From positions 1 to 51,375 of the forward strand of contig JAKOPZ010000051.1 in NCBI GenBank assembly GCA_029778615.1: a DNA stretch of 51,375 nucleotides. Reading direction: 5' to 3'. Made by a program: the position numbers and the translations under genes. Source of the DNA: Chloroflexota bacterium. Its GTDB lineage: Bacteria > Chloroflexota > Anaerolineae > UBA4142 > SHND01. Position 1 is the stretch's first letter. Each line of letters begins with the position of its first letter. Below are positions 33,521 through 41,450 of the stretch, one piece after another. The notes under the pieces are model-generated. The model was not told where the DNA came from, made no database searches, and was given only the letters and a program-made list of their open reading frames with translations.

Positions 33521-33641
33521 AATGCACAATGCACGAGCCGAATGCACAATGCCAAATGCACAATGTTGAATGCACAATGCACACTGCTGAATGCACACTG
33601 TTGAATGCACAATCCCAAATGCACGAGCGGAATGCACAATG
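33521..33641. repeat. AATGCACAATG degenerate tandem repeat
   Basis: At least eight copies of AATGCACAATG or close variants (such as AATGCACACTG), joined by spacers of three to ten bases (CCA, TTG, TCA and longer). The basic period is about 14. Located upstream of the solute-binding gene; no coding frame is convincing. Confidence 0.75.
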
Positions 33642-33683
33642 TCAAACGAACGACGCAGCGTTCCCCAGCGTTCCGCAGCGTAT

Positions 33684-33705
33684 GGAACGTTCGCCGTACC
33701 GTTCC
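33684..33705. repeat. GGAACG..CGTTCC palindrome at the end of the SpoIID gene
   Basis: GGAACG (33684-33689) and CGTTCC (33700-33705) form a dyad, preceded by further GCGTTCC copies from 33656. Related in sequence to the dyads of the 13905-14091 array. It lies one base after the stop codon of the minus-strand gene. Confidence 0.5.
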
Positions 33706-33706
33706 G

Positions 33707-36403
33707 TCATCTTTCGTTTATCACAAACGGCAGCCAGACGCGCGGCGCGGGCGGTGTTTGTCCAAAAAAGATGTTGGCTATGGCATCGTCGGATACATTC
33801 CCCGCGCCATCAAGGAATTTTGCGACAACGCGTTTATTGCCCTGCCCATTTGACAAATCCCATATGGCAGTTTGTGCGTACGGCGTCGGATAACGGACGA
33901 CAAGAATCCGGTCGAGCCACAACGACGCGGCGGCGCGATAGGCAACGCGGAATTCCAACGCGTTGGTGGTGAAACCTGTGTAATAAAAATCCACGTAAAA
34001 TTCTTGGTACGTATTCGCCGTTTTCAAATCCACTCCGCGCACGCGCTTTAAACCCAAGACCTTTGCGCCGCCATCGGTCACCACGTCGAGGAGCGCAATT
34101 TCGTCCGTCGTATTTACATTGTCGGTCTTGATGCGAAAATACGCGCGGTATGGTTGATTCTTGGGCAGCGCGTTCGTATACGGTCCATACCACGCGCCTG
34201 CCGAATTGGTACCGGCGATGCCGCGCAACGCCGCGCCATTCAACGCATCCGCATCACTGACCACCGTTCCGCTGTTACCTTGCACAAATTGATTCTCGCC
34301 TTGCCATTCCCAATCGTTGCTAAACATCATGCCCGCGAGATTGCTTCCGCCACCGTCCGACGCGTTCAGGTTGAGCGTAATCGTTTGATTCGTCGTCGTC
34401 GCGGGCGCGGTCAATGTGCCTTGCGGTTTCTTGCGGTCCAAATCAAACGCCATGCCCGCGCCGATGGCGACATTTCCGAATGTATCATGAACAATTGGCG
34501 TGACGACGATGTTGGTTTGATTCGGCAGCGCAGAAACATCCCACGTGAATTCGCGTTCGGCGTTGTGCAGCGTCGCGATGATTTCATTGCGCGCGCCGTT
34601 CAACCTATATTGCGCGTTCAAATCAATGGACGCGACTCCTGCGTAATCATCGCTTGCATTGACAATGAAATGAGCGCGGTTGGAAGAGATGCCCCAATGG
34701 TTCCACGGCGAAATGATGGCGCCGAGCGGAGGGACCGCGTCCATCGCCTCTCCTGCGGCTGCCTCCAAAGTAATGTTGGAAAAATAGTGCCGCAAAATTT
34801 GTTGATAGTTCCAATCGTACTGCAATGCCCAACGCTGTGCGCCCCATTGACTCATGCCGATGCCATTGCCCGCGCGCGTTTGCATGAACCCAACCGGGTC
34901 ATCCACGCCAAGCAAATAGGGATTGCTAAACGTGTTAGTGAGTGTCGGGTCGCCGTTCTCTGCGCCGAACGCCGCAAACACCATATATCCTTGATAGTCC
35001 AAATATTGTCCGCGCGTGCTGTCCGTTGCCGCATCCGTCGCCGCATACTGCGTATCGCACATGTATTGATATGCAGTTGTATCCGTCACATCAAACGCAT
35101 TCGCGGTGTGCTGCAAAATCCAAAACCACGCGTACGTGCGCGAGGCAACCGCTTGGGTTTTCAACGCGTCATCGTCCCACGATGCAAACGCTTCGGCGGG
35201 CACCACTCGTTTCACATACGTTTCAAAATCGAATGTGTCAATTTGTCCAATGGACACATCGCGGCAGGAATTCCCCGCGTCGTGACGCACGCGAATCGTC
35301 GGCGGCGCCGCGCGTTGTGAATCCATCACACGCGTCGTTTCAAAAGCGGGCGCGTTGTTTTGCAAAACATTCGCGTCTGCTTGCGGCAATCCTTGCGCGT
35401 TCAATTCGAGCACCCACACATCACCGTCGCGCAAAAACGCGATGGAATTTCCATCGGGCGAATACTGCGGCAAGGTCTCCTCCGCGTTGTTGTGCGTCAA
35501 TGCGCGCATTTCCGAACCATCCGCGCGGGCGCGCCAAATCTCAGAATTGTTTGCATTCGAACTCCCCGTCGGCGTGCGCGTGAAAATTACAAACGCGTCA
35601 TCCGGCGACCATGCCAAATTCGCAAAATGTTCCAGTCCGTCGCCTTGCGCGATTTTTTTCGGCGCGCCGTTTGTGACGTCGGCAATCCACACTTCGGGCT
35701 TGACCCCTTGGCGCGTCACAATGTACGCGAGTTGGTCGCCCGCGTTCGACCAAACGAATTGCGGCAGCACGCGCGCCTCTGCTTCATTTCGTGCGATATT
35801 TTGTCGCGCATTGCCTTGTGTAACCCATAAACCTTCCGCGTCAAGATACGCGACGCGCGCACCATTCGGCGAAATGCGCGCGTTGGTTGGAAACGCTTGG
35901 GAGTCGAATACCGTCGCTCGTTCATTGCGCGTCACGCGCAGCAGTTTTCCATCTTGCACAAAAAACAGCGCGCCCCCTTCCCGATTCCACTGCGGAATTG
36001 CGCCAAACGCGATTTCGCCCATGTCACGTTCTTGATTTGCGTTCGGATTAAAAACAATCGTGCGCGCCGAACCATCGTCATTCAAACGCGCGAACGCGAT
36101 TTCATCCCCCCCAATCGGCGCACGCGTGTTATTCGCATTGCGCGCCAACAATTCGCTCGCGCCATCGGCAACCCTCACGCGATAAAGGTCGCCGGTAACT
36201 TGATGGCGCGTTTGGGTGAGCGCGAAAATTTCTCCCGCGCGCGTCACATACATCTCATCCCCGCGCGGCGAAAACACAAAGCCCATTACATCGCCCGTTG
36301 TGGTAAGGCGATGAAACGGAGATTGCGCGTTGGCGCGCGGAAGGAATTGAAACGCGAAAATCGCGAAAAGCAGGAAAACCGCGAAAGGAAAACGACGAGA
36401 CAT
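33707..36403 (-). CDS. Secreted TolB-like propeller plus SpoIID/LytB-domain protein
   Basis: 898 residues from ATG 36403; signal peptide RFPFAVFLLFAIFAFQFLPRANA. Residues ~35-340 carry PD40/TolB-type blades (FSPRGDEMYVT, WSPDDAFVIFT, YSPDGNSIAFL). Residues ~385-545 are a SpoIID domain: YVKRVVPAEAF, ALKTQAVASRTYAW, GIGMSQWGAQ, ILRHYF. The C-terminal part (550-890) holds beta-sandwich domains with an Ig/CBM look (GGSNLAGMMFSNDWEW). SpoIID proteins cut peptidoglycan glycan strands lacking stem peptides; here the role is probably wall remodelling in a non-sporulating cell. The frame upstream to 36676 is not supported. Confidence 0.88.
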   Translation of the reverse strand: MSRRFPFAVFLLFAIFAFQFLPRANAQSPFHRLTTTGDVMGFVFSPRGDEMYVTRAGEIFALTQTRHQVTGDLYRVRVADGASELLARNANNTRAPIGGDEIAFARLNDDGSARTIVFNPNANQERDMGEIAFGAIPQWNREGGALFFVQDGKLLRVTRNERATVFDSQAFPTNARISPNGARVAYLDAEGLWVTQGNARQNIARNEAEARVLPQFVWSNAGDQLAYIVTRQGVKPEVWIADVTNGAPKKIAQGDGLEHFANLAWSPDDAFVIFTRTPTGSSNANNSEIWRARADGSEMRALTHNNAEETLPQYSPDGNSIAFLRDGDVWVLELNAQGLPQADANVLQNNAPAFETTRVMDSQRAAPPTIRVRHDAGNSCRDVSIGQIDTFDFETYVKRVVPAEAFASWDDDALKTQAVASRTYAWFWILQHTANAFDVTDTTAYQYMCDTQYAATDAATDSTRGQYLDYQGYMVFAAFGAENGDPTLTNTFSNPYLLGVDDPVGFMQTRAGNGIGMSQWGAQRWALQYDWNYQQILRHYFSNITLEAAAGEAMDAVPPLGAIISPWNHWGISSNRAHFIVNASDDYAGVASIDLNAQYRLNGARNEIIATLHNAEREFTWDVSALPNQTNIVVTPIVHDTFGNVAIGAGMAFDLDRKKPQGTLTAPATTTNQTITLNLNASDGGGSNLAGMMFSNDWEWQGENQFVQGNSGTVVSDADALNGAALRGIAGTNSAGAWYGPYTNALPKNQPYRAYFRIKTDNVNTTDEIALLDVVTDGGAKVLGLKRVRGVDLKTANTYQEFYVDFYYTGFTTNALEFRVAYRAAASLWLDRILVVRYPTPYAQTAIWDLSNGQGNKRVVAKFLDGAGNVSDDAIANIFFGQTPPAPRVWLPFVINER

Positions 36404-36508
36404 AGTTTCAAGATAAGGCGGAGTGGGTGGTGTGTCAAGGACGATGTGAAAGCAAGAATCGTTCCAATGAAAGCGCCTTGCTTCATTGTCATTCCATTTT
36501 GAATATGC

Positions 36509-36514
36509 TATTAT
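36509..36514 (+). promoter_or_regulatory. Extended -10 of the amidohydrolase gene (leaderless)
   Basis: TGCTATTAT with the hexamer at 36509-36514, seven bases before ATG 36522. No Shine-Dalgarno sequence. The upstream ATG at 36486 lies before the -10 and cannot be on this transcript. Confidence 0.6.
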
Positions 36515-36521
36515 CGCGTCA

Positions 36522-38108
36522 ATGTCCAAGACGCTCATCCTGCTCAACGGCAACCTCATCACGCTCAATTCCGCACAGCCGCGCGCGTCCGCCATTGTTC
36601 TGCGCGGCGATGAAATTTTATACGTCGGCGATGACGCCGGCGCGCAAATGTTTCGCGAACGCGACAGCGAAATCATTGACTTGGAAAATCAATTGACCCT
36701 GCCCGCGTTTACCGACGCGCATTTGCATTTCACCGGATTCGCGCAAACGTTAGAGAACGTAAATTTGGTGGGGTGCCATTCGTTGGAGGAGGCGGTTGAA
36801 CGTGTGCGCGCACGCGTTGCCCAAACGCCGCGCGATGTTTTGATTTGGGGCGGTGGCTGGAATAACGCGGAATGGAGCAACACTGCGTTTCCAAACAAGC
36901 GCGCGCTCGATGCGGTTGCGCCAAACAATCCTGTCATTCTCACGCGCAAAGATGGACACAGCATCTGGCTCAATTCGCGCGCGCTGGAAAATGCAAAAAT
37001 TACGCGCGAAACAATTGTCCCCGACGGCGGCGTGATTGATTACGGCGAGGATGGCGAACCGTCGGGCATTTTGCGCGAGAACGCGATGGAATTGTTGGGC
37101 GGCGGTGTCGGCGCGTTCGCGGCGGACATTCGCGAGGAAACGTTACTGCGCGCAATGCAATACGCGCACGCGACGGGCATCACAACAGTTCACAGCATCG
37201 AAGGCGCGAACGCGTTACGCGCATTCCAAAAATTGCGCGCAAACAATAAATTGACGCTGCGCGTCGTCCATACCATCCCCGCCGAAAACATTGAACTCGC
37301 GGCAAACATTGGCATTATGCGCGGGTTTGGCGACGAGTGGCTGAAATTGCAAGCCATCAAAATTTTCGCGGATGGTTCGCTCGGTTCGCACACGGCGGAA
37401 TTGCGCGAACCGTTTTTGGACACGCCAAACAATCGCGGTGTTGCAACGACGACATCGGAAATGATGTTGCAGCAAGCGCGACAAGCGTGCGAAGCGGGTT
37501 TGGATGTGTGGATTCATGCGATTGGCGATTATGCGATTACGCGCGTGTTGGATGTTTTTGCAACATTGCGTAGGGAAGGGTACAGCGAACCTTCTCTACG
37601 CGTCGAACATGTGCAGCATTTGCATCCGTCCGATGTGACTCGCTTTCGTGAATTGAATGTGATTGCTTCGATGCAACCGATTCATCAACCGAGCGATATG
37701 TTTGTCGCGGAGGCGCTGTTGGGACGCGAGCGCGCGGCGTGGACGTATGCGTTCAAATCGCTTTTGGACGCGGGCGCGATTCTCGCGTTCGGTTCCGATG
37801 CGCCAGTCGAAAAGATGGACCCGCTGTTGGGCATTCACGCGGCGGTGACACGCCAAAACGCGCAAGGAATTCCCGCAAACGGTTGGTATCCCGAACAAAA
37901 AATTTCCGTACTCGACGCGGTGCGCGCATACACGTTGGGCGCGGCAAGCGCATCGGGCGATGAAGCCCGCGCGGGTTCTTTGGCGATTGGAAAACGCGGC
38001 GATGTGATTGTTTTGTCGGAAGATATTTTTGAAATTCCTCCGCGCGAAATTTTGAACACGCGAATTGTTTATACAATCAGCGGCGGCAAAATAGTACATT
38101 CAGTGTAA
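36522..38108 (+). CDS. YtcJ-like amidohydrolase
   Basis: 528 residues of the amidohydrolase_3 family. FTDAHLHFTG supplies the HxH metal ligands; IKIFADGSLGSHTAELREPF, WIHAIGDYA, RVEHVQHLHP and FGSDAPVEKMDPLLGIHAAV carry the remaining ligands and Asp. It should hydrolyse an amide, formamide or cyclic amide; the substrate cannot be told. A palindrome lies in frame at 37569-37600. The small protein gene follows 59 bases downstream and may share the transcript. Confidence 0.88.
   Translation: MSKTLILLNGNLITLNSAQPRASAIVLRGDEILYVGDDAGAQMFRERDSEIIDLENQLTLPAFTDAHLHFTGFAQTLENVNLVGCHSLEEAVERVRARVAQTPRDVLIWGGGWNNAEWSNTAFPNKRALDAVAPNNPVILTRKDGHSIWLNSRALENAKITRETIVPDGGVIDYGEDGEPSGILRENAMELLGGGVGAFAADIREETLLRAMQYAHATGITTVHSIEGANALRAFQKLRANNKLTLRVVHTIPAENIELAANIGIMRGFGDEWLKLQAIKIFADGSLGSHTAELREPFLDTPNNRGVATTTSEMMLQQARQACEAGLDVWIHAIGDYAITRVLDVFATLRREGYSEPSLRVEHVQHLHPSDVTRFRELNVIASMQPIHQPSDMFVAEALLGRERAAWTYAFKSLLDAGAILAFGSDAPVEKMDPLLGIHAAVTRQNAQGIPANGWYPEQKISVLDAVRAYTLGAASASGDEARAGSLAIGKRGDVIVLSEDIFEIPPREILNTRIVYTISGGKIVHSV
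37569..37600. repeat. In-frame palindrome within the amidohydrolase gene
   Basis: CGTAGGGAAGG (37569-37579) and CCTTCTCTACG (37590-37600) pair with one mismatch over a ten-base loop. They encode LRREGYSEPSLR, about residues 350-360, just before the metal-binding RVEHVQH. The CGTAG..CTACG ends recall the repeat family near 44300 and 45200. Confidence 0.5.
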
Positions 38109-38167
38109 AGGCGAAGCATTTCGCAATGCGAGCATCGTTGCAAATGCTTTGCCGCAACGGAGACATT

Positions 38168-38476
38168 ATGGAACGCGTTAGCTTACGCACCGCCTTTCAC
38201 GGCGAACCTGATAGCGAGCAAGAAGGCGCAAAGGTTGCCGACCAAGGTCCGGATGAAGTCACGCTCGGCATCAAGAACGGCACCATCAAACTGCGCGTGC
38301 CGAACACGACGCCGGATGACCAAGTGATTTCCAAAAAGTTCATGGACCAATTTCTACAAATTGTTTTGGAACTCGAAGACGGCAGCGAATTGAATGTGAC
38401 GATTGATTCGAGCAGCGACATGGTGGACACTCAACTCATTCCCGCGTCCGAACGCGGACGCGCCAGTGAAGGATAA
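38168..38476 (+). CDS. Small acidic cytosolic protein of unknown function
   Basis: 102 residues from ATG 38168 (GGAG six bases upstream). No helix or signal peptide; acidic, with EVTLGIKNGTIKLRVPNTTPDD and IVLELEDGSELNVTIDSSSD suggesting two beta hairpins. It ends six bases before the degenerate histidine kinase gene, which makes it a candidate partner or cofactor of that protein. No family recognised. Confidence 0.65.
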   Translation: MERVSLRTAFHGEPDSEQEGAKVADQGPDEVTLGIKNGTIKLRVPNTTPDDQVISKKFMDQFLQIVLELEDGSELNVTIDSSSDMVDTQLIPASERGRASEG

Positions 38477-38482
38477 GGCGCA

Positions 38483-39604
38483 TTGAGTCGTTCTCGCTCT
38501 TCTCGCGTCCCTGCCCGCGCGTCAACGGCGCGTTCTGCGCCCGTGGCGCGCGGGTTGCTTGTACGCGTTGGCTTGTATTGGGGCACCCTCTTTGTCCTCG
38601 CCGTCGGCAGCTGCACCCTTACTTTTTGGATGCTTGCCAGCGCCACCGGCATTTTTAATATTGGCGCGCAAGAATTGTTTTTTATCCGCGGGCTTGGGCT
38701 TGTCGCGCTGGGACTGGGCGCCGTCGGAATTTTTTTCATCGTCGGCGCGCTGCGGCGCGTGACCTTGCCCATTCGTGAAATGATGACGAGCGCGGAGCAT
38801 ATCGCGCAAGGCGATTATTCGGTGCGCGTCCGTGAGCAAGGTCCGCGCGAATTGCGTTCGCTGGCGCGTTTGTTCAATCACATGGCGGAACAGCTCAACA
38901 ACAACGATGCCGCGCGCCGCACGCTCATCGGCAACATTGCGAATGAACTCCGCACACCGTTGACGATGCTTCAAGAAAATATCGAAGGGCTGCTTGACGG
39001 CAATTTCGCCCGCGACGACGCGCATTTGAATCTGATTCTGGGTGAAACGATTCGGCTTGCCCATCTCGTTGACCAAATGCGCATGCTGGCGCTCGCCGAA
39101 AGCGGCGGACTTATTTTGCAGCGCGAGCCCACTGACTTGAACGCGCTGGTGCGCGAGACGGTGGCGTTGTATCACCGCGACGCGTCGGCGCGTCATGCCA
39201 ACTTGCACGCGATTGTGCCCGAAGCCAGCTTGACCGGAAATGTTGACCCGGCGCGCATTCAACAGGTCATCGGCATTTTGATTGACGATGCCCTGCGCGC
39301 GAATCTCAAAAGCGATGTGCGGGTTGAACTCTCTCAAGCGCGTCGGCTCGACTTGAACGCGCCGCCGCGCGCGCAAATCGAAGTCGCGTATCGCGCGGCG
39401 GTGATTGAACCCGAACGGCTGCGCGGCTACTTTGACCGCTTTTACCAAAACGATGCCGACCGCGCCGAGACGAGCGAAAGCGGCTTGGGACTCGCGATTG
39501 CCAAATTGTTGGTCCGCGCGCACGACGGCGAGATTGCCGTCACCAGTGACGCGCGCAGTGGGACATTGGTGAAATTTACACTGCCGATAGAAAAGGGTGA
39601 TTAA
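38483..39604 (+). CDS. Degenerate histidine kinase (pseudo-kinase)
   Basis: 373 residues from TTG 38483. Two helices (about 27-53 and 65-90) with almost no extracytoplasmic loop, then HAMP (about 90-143), then a dimerisation helix with NIANELRTPL. The phosphoacceptor position is N154 instead of His. In the ATPase-like domain the N box Asn is absent (IGILIDDALRAN) and the DxGxG box is missing (VAYRAAVIEPERLRGYFDRFY); only GLGLAIAKLLVRAHDG is left. It should neither bind ATP normally nor autophosphorylate. No response regulator gene is adjacent. It may act as a scaffold or allosteric sensor with the 102-residue protein. Confidence 0.85.
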   Translation: MSRSRSSRVPARASTARSAPVARGLLVRVGLYWGTLFVLAVGSCTLTFWMLASATGIFNIGAQELFFIRGLGLVALGLGAVGIFFIVGALRRVTLPIREMMTSAEHIAQGDYSVRVREQGPRELRSLARLFNHMAEQLNNNDAARRTLIGNIANELRTPLTMLQENIEGLLDGNFARDDAHLNLILGETIRLAHLVDQMRMLALAESGGLILQREPTDLNALVRETVALYHRDASARHANLHAIVPEASLTGNVDPARIQQVIGILIDDALRANLKSDVRVELSQARRLDLNAPPRAQIEVAYRAAVIEPERLRGYFDRFYQNDADRAETSESGLGLAIAKLLVRAHDGEIAVTSDARSGTLVKFTLPIEKGD

Positions 39605-39687
39605 AGGTTGGAGCTTGGGGCTGCGGACGTGAAATTTGAAACGCCAAACGGAAATCAAAAAATCTGAAATCGTAAATCACAAATTCT

Positions 39688-40290
39688 ATGAATCCGATTC
39701 TGCGAGATTTTCCTGACCATTTTGAAACGGAACGCCTGCTGATTCGCGCGCCGCGTCCGGGCGACGGAAAAATGTTGTACGAAGCGGTGACCGAATCGCT
39801 GAAACATTTAAAACCGTGGATGCCGTGGGCGCATCAAGAGGTGACCCTCGAAGCGGAGGAAGGAATCGCGCGGCGGATGCACGCGAATTTTTTGGCGCGT
39901 GAAGATTTGCCGCTGTTTGTTTTGAAAAAAGATTCGGGCGAATTTGTCGGCGGCAGTGGCTTGCACCGTTTTGATTGGGACGTGCCGCGTTTTGAAATCG
40001 GCTATTGGGTGCGCGAGACATTTCAGCGTAAAGGGTATATCACCGAAGCGGTGACGGGCATTGCGAATTTCGCGTTTGAAACATTATTTGCCGAACGCGT
40101 AGAGATTCGAATGGACAGCAACAACACGCGCAGCTGGCGCGTGGCAGAGCGCTGTCATTTCAAATTGGAAGGCATCTTGCGAAGCGACGCGCGCACCGTG
40201 GACGGCAAGCTGCGCGATACGCGCGTCTATTCGATGATTCGGAGTGAATGGCTGGAGGAGGACAAACGACGAACGACGAACGACGAGTGA
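39688..40290 (+). CDS. GNAT acetyltransferase, RimJ/RimL-like
   Basis: 200 residues. FETERLLIRAPRPGDG is the usual start of RimJ/RimL-type GNATs. RFEIGYWVRETFQRKGYITEAV carries the acetyl-CoA pyrophosphate loop, and RMDSNNTRSWRVAERCHFKLEG completes the fold. Substrate may be an N-terminus, amino acid or antibiotic. The last residues (DKRRTTNDE) and stop are encoded by an ACGACGA repeat forming the hairpin at 40268-40326, so the C-terminal tail is probably acquired. Confidence 0.85.
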   Translation: MNPILRDFPDHFETERLLIRAPRPGDGKMLYEAVTESLKHLKPWMPWAHQEVTLEAEEGIARRMHANFLAREDLPLFVLKKDSGEFVGGSGLHRFDWDVPRFEIGYWVRETFQRKGYITEAVTGIANFAFETLFAERVEIRMDSNNTRSWRVAERCHFKLEGILRSDARTVDGKLRDTRVYSMIRSEWLEEDKRRTTNDE

Positions 40291-40326
40291 ATTTGTTTTT
40301 TTCGTCTTGGTCGTTCGTCCTTCGTC
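40268..40326. repeat. Long inverted repeat across the GNAT stop codon
   Basis: Left arm 40268-40287 (GACGAACGACGAACGACGAG) pairs almost fully with 40306-40326, leaving an 18-base loop with seven T. The stop codon (40288-40290) is in the loop and the dehydrogenase ATG (40330) is four bases after it. It may attenuate or terminate transcription. Confidence 0.6.
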
Positions 40327-40329
40327 AAC

Positions 40330-41364
40330 ATGAAAGCAAACATTTTCTATAAACGCGGGGATTTGGATGTATTGCAGTACCAAGAAGTGGACGAGCCAAA
40401 ATTAAACGCAGGGGAAATTTTGATTCGCGTGCGCGCGTGCGGTGTGAATCATTTGGACATTTACACGCGCGAAGGTTCGCACGGGGTCAAAGCGCCCCTG
40501 CCCCACATCGGCGGACTCGAACCATCGGGCGAGATTGCTGCCATCGGCGCGGGGGTCTATGATTGGAAAATCGGGGAACGCGTTCTCGTCGGCGCGTTCA
40601 CGTCCGATGGGACATGCGAATTTTGTTTGGCGGGGCATGACAATTTGTGCGCGAATCGAAAAATTGTCGGTGTGCAGGTGAACGGCGGTTTCGCGGACTA
40701 TGTAAAAATTCCCGCGAGCGCGGCGGTCCGTTTGCCCGAAAACATTTCTTACGTCGAAGCATCGGCAATCCCTGCTGCGTTCGGCACCGCCTGGCACATG
40801 TTAAACTTTCGCGCGCAGGTGAAACCGGGCGAATGGGTGTTGGTGCTCGCGGTCGGTTCGGGCGTCGGCAGCGCGGCGGTGCAGGTCGCGAAACATCTCG
40901 GCGCGCACGTGATTGCGACCTCGAGTTCCGATGACAAATTGGAAATGGCGAAAAGTTGGGGCGCGGACGCAGTGATTAATTACAGCAAGCATCCGAATTT
41001 TCAGCACGAGGTTCGAAACATTACGAATGGGCGCATGGTGGACGTGGTGTTTGAGCATGTTGGACAAGCGACGTGGAAGTCATCCATCGCGTCATTGCGC
41101 TACACCGGACGCTTGGTGACCTGCGGCGGTTCTTCGGGACGTTGGGGCGAAACGGACATTTGGGGCATGTTTTGGCAGCAACTCACACTGCTCGGCTCAA
41201 ATGGCTGCACGCATCGCGAATTTTATCAGGTGCTGGATTTGTACGCGCAAGGAAAATTTCGCGCGGTGATTGACCGAACGTTTCCGCTTGCGGAATTAAA
41301 AGACGCGCAGCGGCATTTGATTGAGAGAAAGCAGTTTGGAAAAGTGGTGGTTGTGCCGGAATAG
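40330..41364 (+). CDS. Zinc-type medium-chain dehydrogenase/reductase
   Basis: 344 residues. Catalytic-zinc residues fit C38 (ACGVNHLD) and the following His/Glu pair (HIGGLEPSGE). The structural-zinc lobe has only three of the usual four Cys: SDGTCEFCLAGHDNLC, with Asp where the first Cys normally is. The NAD(P) motif is AVGSGVGSAAVQVAK. The likely activity is alcohol dehydrogenase or quinone-oxidoreductase-like; substrate unknown. There is no Shine-Dalgarno sequence. Confidence 0.88.
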   Translation: MKANIFYKRGDLDVLQYQEVDEPKLNAGEILIRVRACGVNHLDIYTREGSHGVKAPLPHIGGLEPSGEIAAIGAGVYDWKIGERVLVGAFTSDGTCEFCLAGHDNLCANRKIVGVQVNGGFADYVKIPASAAVRLPENISYVEASAIPAAFGTAWHMLNFRAQVKPGEWVLVLAVGSGVGSAAVQVAKHLGAHVIATSSSDDKLEMAKSWGADAVINYSKHPNFQHEVRNITNGRMVDVVFEHVGQATWKSSIASLRYTGRLVTCGGSSGRWGETDIWGMFWQQLTLLGSNGCTHREFYQVLDLYAQGKFRAVIDRTFPLAELKDAQRHLIERKQFGKVVVVPE

Positions 41365-41370
41365 CTCTTG

Positions 41371-41404
41371 CCTCTGCCAAATCGGCAGAGGTTTTTCTTT
41401 TTTT
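41371..41404 (+). terminator. Rho-independent terminator
   Basis: CCTCTGCC / GGCAGAGG stem (41371-41378, 41384-41391) with a five-base loop and a long T-rich tract, seven bases after the dehydrogenase stop codon. Confidence 0.88.
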
Positions 41405-41411
41405 CTTGTGG

Positions 41412-41442
41412 TACAATTCCGCCGCGCCCTCCGCCGTCAAGG
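41412..41442 (+). promoter_or_regulatory. Promoter and ribosome site of the protease/carboxylase operon
   Basis: TGGTACAAT gives an extended -10 (hexamer 41412-41417). AAGGAG lies at 41439-41444, seven bases before ATG 41451. This decides the start against an earlier in-frame ATG at 41406, which precedes the -10. Confidence 0.55.
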
Positions 41443-41450
41443 AGCTGCCT

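Noticed and set aside
34154-35320. 388-codon plus-strand frame inside the SpoIID gene
   Set aside because: Antisense to a gene with clear domains; the translation is rich in Arg, Ile and His without any recognisable motif, as expected for a GC-biased shadow.
38522-39658. 378-codon minus-strand frame inside the degenerate kinase gene
   Set aside because: The plus frame shows HAMP and kinase features; the minus frame has no recognisable domain despite its length.
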